Shown here piece by piece: positions 1-5,129 of a DNA stretch of 5,352 nucleotides. The stretch spans positions 1 through 5,352 of the forward strand of contig JAIBBE010000134.1 of the NCBI GenBank assembly GCA_019694835.1. The letters run 5' to 3'. The notes beneath the pieces were generated by a model, which was not told the DNA's origin, searched no databases, and saw only the letters and a program-made list of their open reading frames with translations. Both the position numbers and the translations under genes were made by a program. Position 1 is the first letter of the stretch. Every line of letters starts with the position of its first letter. The stretch is from Fimbriimonadaceae bacterium. Lineage in GTDB: Bacteria > Armatimonadota > Fimbriimonadia > Fimbriimonadales > Fimbriimonadaceae.

Positions 1-1
1 C

Positions 2-178
2 CACGAAGACGGGCGCTCATCCCGCGGCGTCTACAACAAGGCGGAGTACGCAGAGCAGCGACGTCACATGCTGCAGGAGTGGGCCGACATGATCGACGCC
101 TGGGTGGCGGGGAAGACGCACACGCCGGCGCTGCTGCCGCCGATGATGAAGGTGGTGACTACGGCGGCGCCGATATGA
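2..178 (+). CDS. Tyrosine integrase (P4-type), C-terminal 58 residues, 5' end outside window
   Basis: This is the 3' end of a phage/island integrase that cuts and rejoins DNA at an attachment site. It reads open from base 2 to a TGA at 176-178. The visible part begins HEDGRSSRGVYNKAEYAEQR, which matches the end of P4-family integrases: the last catalytic His region, then the nucleophilic Tyr (residue 11 of the fragment, in GVYNKAEY), then the helix usually written as 'RR-M-QEWAD-(I/L)DA'. The tail of about 20 residues rich in Pro, Thr and Ala is a normal variable end. Nearly every codon ends in G or C, unlike the cargo that follows. The Tyr and the C-terminal helix are intact, so nothing seen here suggests decay; the rest of the protein cannot be judged. 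The next gene on the same strand starts 137 bases later. Confidence 0.88.
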   Translation, partial: HEDGRSSRGVYNKAEYAEQRRHMLQEWADMIDAWVAGKTHTPALLPPMMKVVTTAAPI

Positions 179-315
179 GAAGATTTCCGGGGATTGCTAT
201 CAGACACCACTGAGCGCACATGTTGCAGAACTAGGCGGCCCGCAGCGATCAACACGGTCGTTACGCAGCTAGTCATCGCGCAGTGCGCTAGAAGCATCAC
301 GTTGTGGGGGCGCAG
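179..315. other. Spacer between integrase and first cargo gene
   Basis: This 137-base spacer holds no recognisable gene. A short inverted repeat, GCGCA-G-TGCGC, lies at 278-288, about 27 bases before the ATG at 316; it could be a small hairpin or an operator-like site, but there is no second copy. TTGCTA (194-199) and TTGCAG (223-228) resemble -35 boxes, but neither has a fair -10 at normal spacing, so I call no promoter. A GGGG stretch just ahead of the ATG at 316 can serve as ribosome binding site. Confidence 0.4.
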
Positions 316-2262
316 ATGCAGAAATGGCTTGTCTCACTGTCGCTCCTTTTCGCTCTCGGCGGTTGCAGCGACCCCCTGACCAAGTTGGTCAACTCCAAGT
401 TCCCGCCCGTTACGGCAGAAGACCAACGCACGACAGCAATAAGTACGACTGCCGACGCGCTGGCGAAGGTGCATATAGCAAGTCTCGGTATCGGAGTGTC
501 GTTGCCAGATGCAACCACGGCGTTGTTCAGTGCGCCGTTGAAGCAGCAGGGCGTCACAAGGCTCAAGCTGGATGGCGATAAGCAACTTCTTCGGCTTGAG
601 GTCGCTTTTGACCGCAAGTTCACAGAAGCCGATGCCGGCGATGACAAGGACTTGGCAAACATCCTCGGCGTGGTCAGGCCGCGCATCGCAGGAGGTCTCA
701 CCGTTTACGCCGGACTTGCCGGTGCGGTAGCGACCAACGGGCAGATCCCCCAGATCGAATTGCGGCTCTTACCGTCCATCGCCACGGTGAAGGTCGACAA
801 GATCGATATTGCCGAAAGGTACGACGTCACGGCGGCGGCAGCCGCGATAACTTCTTTGCTCTCCAAGTACAAGGACAACATATCGGGTGAGCTGACTCGT
901 TCGGCGCTAACTCGGGTGACGGTCCCGGCGATGGCGAACAAGCCCGTCGACTTCAACAGGACGTTCGAAATCAGGAGTGGCGGCACGCAGGCGACGTTCG
1001 TCACTTCGACTAGCCCCATCACAATTCCATTCCGCCTCGATAGTCTCGCGTGGCTTGTGACCGATAACCACGTCAGTGCGCTTGTCCAACTTGTGCCGGC
1101 CGACGCTCCAGCGACCCCACCGACCGCTCAGGTGGGACGCACCTATGCGGAAGTCAAAGATCGTTTCGAGTCGCACTTGAAGGACAGCCTCGCAGTCCCA
1201 GACCATGACAAGACTTGGGTCGCGATCAGGAAGGACGTAGTTGCGGTGGCGATGAATAGTGTTGTGCGACAAGCCGGCCTATGCGTCACGGCGACCGTCG
1301 AGGGTCCCAATCAGCATAGCGAGAGCCAAATAAAACTACCTGATGGGATGGGTATTGATTGCACTCCGACAAAGGCATGCAATCAACGTGAGTGCAAATT
1401 TGAGGCGAACCACGACACGCGCGACTGCAGCGCTTGCATCCTGCCTAGGCCCTGGGGTGGTTGCGCCCAGAGAGGCAACGATCCATTCTGCGAGGCGGCA
1501 AAAGCGGCTCAGAACCTGGCGTACAACACCGACGCCAATCTTCGAAAGGCAGACTGCGACCGACTTGCGGCACAGGAGAAGTTGGCTTGCGAGGCCGAGA
1601 AGACGAGCACAAAGCTTCTGTGCGAGGCGAAGAAGGAGGCGCTGAATGCGTTGGCACGGACAGGGAAGTTTGCCAACCTTGACATCGATGCAAGCCTGAA
1701 GACGAACAACATGAAGGTATGCCTCAAGGACTTCACGTTGTCGACAACCCTGGACCGGCTGCAATTTGCGCTGGATGTGCAGGGAAGTGCAGACGCGAAA
1801 GTGAATGTGAAGTTCGTACCGCTGGACATTGTTGGACACCTTGCGTGCGTGATGGACTGGTCAAAGGAGCAGACGTTCACCGCTTCGCTGCGAGACGCGC
1901 GGATTGGCATCACGTCCGACGTTCGCTTAGTGACCGACAGCACTGGCGCACGGGCTGAGGCAAGGTTCGACAAGATCGCGATCAAGGCGAAGCTGGATCC
2001 GGGTCCGACGGAGTTCCTTCTGAAGAGTCCCGAATTGATACTCAAATGCCCTGTGCTTGCTGCGGTCGCGCCAACCGTGATTGCGCTCACGCCCTTCGTT
2101 CCGCAGCTCAAAGGGGATATCGACTACACCCTGCCCGAGGAGCAAATGAGCATGAAGCTTGAATTGCCGGATCAGGACGTCGCAGGCAAGAAGTTGAGCA
2201 TCGCTGTTTCGTCGACTGCGGTTTCACTTGTGGTCAGTGGGATGCTCGCGAATGGTCCGTAG
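316..2262 (+). CDS. Large secreted lipoprotein with Cys-rich centre and 11-residue Cys repeat helix; function unknown
   Basis: A 648-aa predicted outer-membrane lipoprotein that I do not recognise as a named family. I chose the ATG at 316 over a GTG at 304: a GGGG ribosome-binding stretch sits just before it, and it gives a compact signal peptide, MQKWLVSLSLLFALGG, with lipidated Cys17 (lipobox LGGC) and Ser at +2, suggesting outer-membrane sorting. Residues about 45-320 are beta-rich, beginning with a strand-helix unit (VSLPDA, residues 61-66) that resembles the start of the DUF4403 protein encoded downstream on the other strand. Residues 323-392 hold eight cysteines including a CSAC pair (371-374). 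Residues 392-445 look helical, with Cys at 392, 414, 425 and 436, spaced 22, 11 and 11. Residues 455-648 are again beta-rich. Excluding Cys17 there are 14 cysteines, an even number consistent with disulfides. It may be a distant TULIP/DUF4403-like protein; that is inference. It probably heads an operon with the two small genes downstream. Confidence 0.85.
   Translation: MQKWLVSLSLLFALGGCSDPLTKLVNSKFPPVTAEDQRTTAISTTADALAKVHIASLGIGVSLPDATTALFSAPLKQQGVTRLKLDGDKQLLRLEVAFDRKFTEADAGDDKDLANILGVVRPRIAGGLTVYAGLAGAVATNGQIPQIELRLLPSIATVKVDKIDIAERYDVTAAAAAITSLLSKYKDNISGELTRSALTRVTVPAMANKPVDFNRTFEIRSGGTQATFVTSTSPITIPFRLDSLAWLVTDNHVSALVQLVPADAPATPPTAQVGRTYAEVKDRFESHLKDSLAVPDHDKTWVAIRKDVVAVAMNSVVRQAGLCVTATVEGPNQHSESQIKLPDGMGIDCTPTKACNQRECKFEANHDTRDCSACILPRPWGGCAQRGNDPFCEAAKAAQNLAYNTDANLRKADCDRLAAQEKLACEAEKTSTKLLCEAKKEALNALARTGKFANLDIDASLKTNNMKVCLKDFTLSTTLDRLQFALDVQGSADAKVNVKFVPLDIVGHLACVMDWSKEQTFTASLRDARIGITSDVRLVTDSTGARAEARFDKIAIKAKLDPGPTEFLLKSPELILKCPVLAAVAPTVIALTPFVPQLKGDIDYTLPEEQMSMKLELPDQDVAGKKLSIAVSSTAVSLVVSGMLANGP
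1282..1491 (+). other. Cysteine-rich segment of the 648-aa lipoprotein
   Basis: This stretch encodes residues 323-392 of the lipoprotein (numbered from the ATG at 316). Cysteines fall at 323, 349, 355, 360, 371, 374, 383 and 392, while the 300 residues between the lipidated Cys17 and here contain none. The CSAC pair looks like a CxxC motif. In the oxidising periplasm such a cluster would most simply be a disulfide-bonded subdomain; metal binding is possible, but there is no His pattern to support it. Confidence 0.7.
1489..1650 (+). repeat. Hendecad-like helical repeat with periodic cysteines
   Basis: Residues 392-445 of the 648-aa lipoprotein are Ala/Lys/Glu/Leu-rich and almost free of Pro and Gly. 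Cysteines occur at 392, 414, 425 and 436, exactly 2, 1 and 1 units of 11 residues apart. Three of the four are followed by Glu-Ala (CEAAK, CEAEK, CEAKK) and one by Asp-Arg (CDRLA). At DNA level TGCGAGGC recurs at 1489, 1588 and 1621, with TGCGACCG at 1555. An 11-residue period fits a slightly right-handed coiled coil, which would place the Cys residues along one face. Confidence 0.7.
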
Positions 2263-2366
2263 TGCGCATTCACTGGAGCGGATGCCGCGCGAAGGTCCCC
2301 TTGAACTGGTTCACGCTGATTGTCGAAGGGCGAGCGATCGGCGTGAAGCTTCCGCTTTTGCTCTTC

Positions 2367-2483
2367 GCTATGCGTGACCTAATGCGCCGCGCGGCCTCGA
2401 CGATCGCCAGCGAGCTGGGGGTAATCAGCGACTGGGTCGAGAAATGCTTGGGTCACGAAGGCGGGCGTACATCGCGCGGTGTC
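2367..2483 (+). pseudogene. Remnant of a tyrosine integrase catalytic region
   Basis: Translated in frame with a GTG at 2262 (overlapping the lipoprotein stop), this piece reads AMRDLMRRAASTIASELG, then VISDWVEKCLGHEGGRTSRG, then V. That resembles the box-II region of P4-type integrases, where a HDLRRT-type motif is followed by ASTL-ELG and WVEKCL-HE. Its last ten residues match the first ten of the integrase end at the left edge at 8 of 10, and the DNA matches at 25 of 30 bases (2454-2483 against 2-31). Similarity stops at 2483, exactly where the catalytic Tyr should follow. The box-II His appears replaced by Arg and an extra codon seems inserted. The open frame continues to a TAG at 2544-2546, but the parts before 2367 and after 2483 look like nothing I know, so I treat it as decayed rather than as a 94-aa gene. 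Confidence 0.6.
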
Positions 2484-2547
2484 GGGGCGGATCCGCTTCT
2501 TTGCCGTGGCGCCCGTCCGGAGATAGTTCGTGAAGCATCACTCTAGT

Positions 2548-2553
2548 GGGAGG
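2548..2553 (+). promoter_or_regulatory. Ribosome binding site GGGAGG that fixes a TTG start
   Basis: GGGAGG lies five bases upstream of TTG at 2559. The same frame has a TAG at 2544-2546, so translation of the following gene cannot begin earlier, and no ATG occurs in its first 30 codons. The strong site at ideal spacing is the main argument for the TTG. Confidence 0.65.
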
Positions 2554-2558
2554 ACGAC

Positions 2559-2855
2559 TTGGGCCTGATTAAGAAGCGTGTCGGGAAGGAATGGACGTGG
2601 TTCGAAGACTACGTATATCTGACTGCAACGTACACATGCTTTACGCCGCCCGGCAGGAGGGTACAGGTCGGCATGGGCGTATTTGTGTCGGGCGAACCCC
2701 GCGGCGAAAAGGTCGCTGTTTCTGGTAAGGATACTTTCACCGTAATCGGCGCTGGAGCAATCCATATCCGCATCTACGACGATGGGCCAGATTGCGAGGT
2801 CGCAATTAGCCAAGACAGTAATGTTCTTGTTCCGATACTGAGGGGAGAGTTCTAG
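2559..2855 (+). CDS. Small beta-rich hypothetical protein (98 aa), TTG start
   Basis: I do not recognise this protein. It starts at TTG behind GGGAGG and ends at TAG 2853-2855. There is no signal peptide, lipobox or transmembrane segment, so it is probably cytoplasmic, unlike its neighbours. The N-terminus is basic (GLIKKRVGKEW); the rest alternates hydrophobic and polar residues in short strands (YVYLTATYTCF, VQVGMGVFVSG, DTFTVIGAG, IHIRIYDDG, CEVAIS), suggesting a compact beta-sandwich or barrel. Two cysteines are present. It follows the integrase remnant and precedes the membrane protein by 38 bases on the same strand, so co-expression with both flanking + strand genes is likely. A role cannot be assigned. 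Confidence 0.6.
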   Translation: MGLIKKRVGKEWTWFEDYVYLTATYTCFTPPGRRVQVGMGVFVSGEPRGEKVAVSGKDTFTVIGAGAIHIRIYDDGPDCEVAISQDSNVLVPILRGEF

Positions 2856-2893
2856 TTGTGCGTTAGGTGGGGTGCTGAGATACCGGGGGCACG

Positions 2894-3352
2894 ATGAATA
2901 TTCCCTTTCCAAGGACAAAGAGCCAATGGATTGCCACAGGGATTCTGGTGGTCGTAGTTGTGCTCTTCTTATATTTTTTTACCGGCACCTTTAGGGGGCA
3001 GGCAGTAGAAGTGTCGGTAGAAAATGCGAGTCTCAAGCCCGTGTTTGTCTACATCGATAACACTGGTCGACACGGCGAGAACACACCGACGATAAAGCTA
3101 CGAACAACAACGAACGCGGAGACGCCGTCCGGACTCTTGATTCAGCCTGGAACAACGCGCTCGTTCGGCACCGCCGTGGGCTTGGGAGATTCCCCCACGC
3201 TTCACGTTTTGCCTGTTACCGGAGGCGGGCTTGTAGACAACTCCGGCCTTAGCGACTGTGTTTTCGACACGATCTCACTGAAGAAGCTTGAGATCCCATC
3301 GTTGCATGTGAAATTGAAATGGACCGGAGCTGCGTGTGAGGCTCAGCGCTGA
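2894..3352 (+). CDS. Single-pass membrane protein with periplasmic beta-rich domain (152 aa), function unknown
   Basis: It starts with ATG four bases after a GGGGG stretch (2885-2889). Residues 1-11 carry three basic side chains (Arg7, Lys9 and neighbouring polar residues), and residues 12-30 form one strongly hydrophobic helix (WIATGILVVVVVLFLYFF). There is no cleavage site or lipobox, so it should be anchored in the inner membrane with residues about 35-152 in the periplasm. The soluble part begins VEVSVENASLKPVFVYIDN, the kind of paired-strand start common in immunoglobulin-like beta sandwiches; a second block contains IQPGTTRSFGTAVGLGDS. The only cysteines, 122 and 148, could form a disulfide. 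The transmembrane codons lie in one of the most AT-rich stretches of the window (2968-2980). It is the last gene of the + strand set and ends tail-to-tail with the DUF4403 gene. Confidence 0.75.
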   Translation: MNIPFPRTKSQWIATGILVVVVVLFLYFFTGTFRGQAVEVSVENASLKPVFVYIDNTGRHGENTPTIKLRTTTNAETPSGLLIQPGTTRSFGTAVGLGDSPTLHVLPVTGGGLVDNSGLSDCVFDTISLKKLEIPSLHVKLKWTGAACEAQR

Positions 3353-3357
3353 GCTTC
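3338..3357. terminator. Hairpin between convergent genes, possible bidirectional terminator
   Basis: GAGGCTCA-GCGC-TGAGCTTC forms an eight-pair stem (one G-U pair) with a four-base loop; its core, GCTCAGCGCTGAGC (3341-3354), is a perfect palindrome spanning the TGA of the 152-aa protein. The DUF4403 gene, arriving from the other side, stops 37 bases before it. Neither side has a T run, so it is not a classical Rho-independent terminator, and the call rests on stem and position only. Confidence 0.3.
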
Positions 3358-3393
3358 AGATTGCCTCTGTGATCCGACTCGGCACCGGATGGC

Positions 3394-4902
3394 TTATCGC
3401 TGAGCTACCAGTCCAGCCAACTTGGGTTCAAGGGTAACGTTTGCGCCAAAGATGGCCTCCGCGACCAAGTCAGTGCCATTCACTCCCACGCGCCCCAGGC
3501 CGATGTCGACGTCGGTCGCTATGGCCTTCGCGTTTGGGATCGCGGCTGGATCGGCGAGCTTTTCGGTCAGAGCCTTCTTGGCCTTATCGATATCCCCCGA
3601 GAAGTTGTAGCGCAGGCTCTTGTCGAGCTCGCCGCGAATCTGTGAATCGAACAACGCAGAGAGCGCATTCCAGACATCGTTATCGAGAATCCGAGTGAAG
3701 GTCGGATCCTTGAGTCTCACCACGGTCTTGCCCTCCGTGACCGGCGTGCCAACAACGAAGACAGTGCCCTTGGTGTCGAGGAGTTTTCCTGGCAGCTTTG
3801 CGTCAAGATCAATGCCGACGGCAATCCTTCCGCCGGAAGTCGGGTAGATCTCCACCTTGCTCACGGTCGCCTTTACCCTTCCGCCGGGTGTGTCGCCCTC
3901 GAAGGTCTTACCGCTGACGAGCTTCTGGGCCTCAGTCTGCAATAGGGCGAACGGTGCACGTAGCGGCACCGCGATGGCGATACGGGGTGGAGCCGAAACT
4001 CCGATCGTCTTCAACGGAGGTAGTGGGACGGTAGATGGCTCGATTGGCGCTCCGCTGACCTCGACCTTGGCAGTCAACATTGCAGCCAGCCGGATCGCCT
4101 GCGTGTCGATGTTGAACCCCGAGAAGGCAAAGTCGAGCGGCTCTACGTTGACGTGCAGGTTCTGGCCAGGTGTGACTTCAACAGGAAAGGTCCGCTTCCC
4201 GTAGACCGATGCAAGTTGCGACTTTAGTTGCGCGCAGTTGATCGATCCTTGTACTGCCTGAGTGATCTGGGGGATCTTGTCCTTAATGGCATCGTTAACC
4301 TTCCCGGACACGTCCACGTTCACCCGCGAGACAATCTCCACGCGTGGATTCCTAGTCCAGTTGTACGAAGGAACGACTTCAATCGTCGGGCACCAGTCCT
4401 GCCCAATCTTGGGTGTCAGGACAATGTCGACCTTCGCGGCAGCGTCGAAGTTCTTAGCATCCAGTTTGAGCAACTTGGCGCCGTCGCCGCGGAACCCCCC
4501 TTGGCCGTCGAGTGAGACATCCACGCTGAGCTTCACCGCATTCGTTCCGACCGGCGCAATCGCGATCTCGCCTCGAGCGACGTTGTACTTGTACTTCGTG
4601 CCTGCGCAGTGCTTACCGAGGAGCCCGAGGTCTGCACAAGCATCCGGGCCGTTGATCCAGTCTTGGCCATAGGTCCTGGGAAGCGCTGCGTTGGCCGCTT
4701 GGATCGCCTGATCCAAAGAGATTGCAACCAGCGCTCCGATGGTCGATGGCTGCGTTTCGATCGGGGTCGCGGTAGCACCATTGTCGACCGGTGGGCGCTC
4801 CGAAATGTCGCTTCGACCGCACGCCCCCAAGAGGGACGCGACAGCCATGATGAACACTGCACCGAGGCAACGTTGAAGCTTCGCGAAGAACGACGACTCC
4901 AT
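3394..4902 (-). CDS. DUF4403 family lipoprotein (502 aa)
   Basis: A predicted outer-membrane lipoprotein of the uncharacterised DUF4403 family. The ATG at 4902-4900 follows GGGGGG (4911-4906). Residues 1-27 form a signal peptide with lipobox LGAC; Cys28 would be lipidated, and Gly at +2 favours the outer membrane. Family signs: after a Pro/Thr-rich linker the domain opens with STIGALVAISLDQAIQAAN (53-71) followed by ALPRTYG; residues 171-190 contain CPTIEVVPSYNW then NPRVEI; the first half closes with VNVEPLDFAF (251-260). A PLPPL linker (293-297) leads into a second beta-rich half ending GANVTLEPKLAGL (486-498). DUF4403 proteins are thought to have long beta-sheet-and-helix folds, perhaps of the lipid-binding TULIP type; I recall that relation only loosely. 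Besides Cys12 in the signal peptide and Cys28, cysteines 89, 99, 171 and 223 could make two disulfides. It is convergent with the + strand cargo and lies downstream of the AlpA-like gene. Confidence 0.82.
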   Translation of the reverse strand: MESSFFAKLQRCLGAVFIMAVASLLGACGRSDISERPPVDNGATATPIETQPSTIGALVAISLDQAIQAANAALPRTYGQDWINGPDACADLGLLGKHCAGTKYKYNVARGEIAIAPVGTNAVKLSVDVSLDGQGGFRGDGAKLLKLDAKNFDAAAKVDIVLTPKIGQDWCPTIEVVPSYNWTRNPRVEIVSRVNVDVSGKVNDAIKDKIPQITQAVQGSINCAQLKSQLASVYGKRTFPVEVTPGQNLHVNVEPLDFAFSGFNIDTQAIRLAAMLTAKVEVSGAPIEPSTVPLPPLKTIGVSAPPRIAIAVPLRAPFALLQTEAQKLVSGKTFEGDTPGGRVKATVSKVEIYPTSGGRIAVGIDLDAKLPGKLLDTKGTVFVVGTPVTEGKTVVRLKDPTFTRILDNDVWNALSALFDSQIRGELDKSLRYNFSGDIDKAKKALTEKLADPAAIPNAKAIATDVDIGLGRVGVNGTDLVAEAIFGANVTLEPKLAGLVAQR

Positions 4903-5129
4903 GATCCCCCCGCTGCGGGACGTTTAGGGACAACGACCGTGCGACCCAACATATTCTCGGCAGGTTCGTGTGAGCCTGGCAACCCCCCTCGAGGCGGTTC
5001 CGCCCGCGGGCAGCGTTTCCGCGTCGCCCCGTTCGGCGTTGGCGATCAAGCGGGAATGTGCGCCTAGCGCCCGTTCTTGTGAATCAAGTACTTCAAGCGC
5101 CACTCGCACTCGGCACTCATCGGAAGCGA
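4903..5129. other. Non-coding leader between AlpA-like gene and DUF4403 gene
   Basis: These 227 bases contain no gene I can support. On the minus strand they hold a candidate promoter (4953-4982) and a GGGGGG ribosome-binding stretch next to the ATG at 4902. GGCG-GTTC-CGCC (4993-5004) can form a small hairpin and overlaps the palindrome GCCCGCGGGC (5002-5011); without a T run it is a weak candidate for ending AlpA transcription. CACTC occurs three times at 5101, 5107 and 5114, too short to interpret. Confidence 0.45.
4953..4982 (-). promoter_or_regulatory. Candidate sigma70 promoter for the DUF4403 gene
   Basis: On the minus strand TTGCCA (4982-4977, five of six consensus bases) is followed after 18 bases by GAGAAT (4958-4953, four of six). 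Transcription would start near 4946, leaving a leader of about 45 bases before the ATG at 4902. Position and spacing are sensible, but the -10 is poor and such matches arise by chance. Confidence 0.35.

Noticed and set aside
304..315. Alternative GTG start four codons upstream of the 648-aa lipoprotein start
   Set aside because: The ATG at 316 has the GGGG stretch at better spacing and gives a cleaner lipoprotein signal peptide.
1509..2111. Long minus-strand open frame opposite the 648-aa lipoprotein gene
   Set aside because: It is a shadow of a GC-rich coding strand, with Ser/Arg/Ala-rich translation and no recognisable domain, while the + strand frame has signal peptide and repeat structure.
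2262..2546. Open frame of 94 aa starting at GTG that overlaps the stop of the 648-aa lipoprotein gene
   Set aside because: Only its middle resembles anything, namely a broken integrase box-II region; the ends look random and no ribosome binding site stands out, so it is listed as a pseudogene remnant.
3340..3415. tRNA-like look on the minus strand (GGTAGCTCAGCGATAAGCC resembles a D-arm)
   Set aside because: There is no matching acceptor stem, anticodon arm or TTCGA-type T loop, and the segment overlaps the end of the DUF4403 gene.
4533..4982. Minus-strand open frame of 149 aa overlapping the start of the DUF4403 gene
   Set aside because: Its translation is Arg/Ser-rich without domain features, and the overlapping frame has a proper lipoprotein signal peptide and family motifs.
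5101..5118. Three CACTC copies as possible iterons or operator
   Set aside because: The units are five bases long with uneven spacing, which is within chance expectation for this composition.
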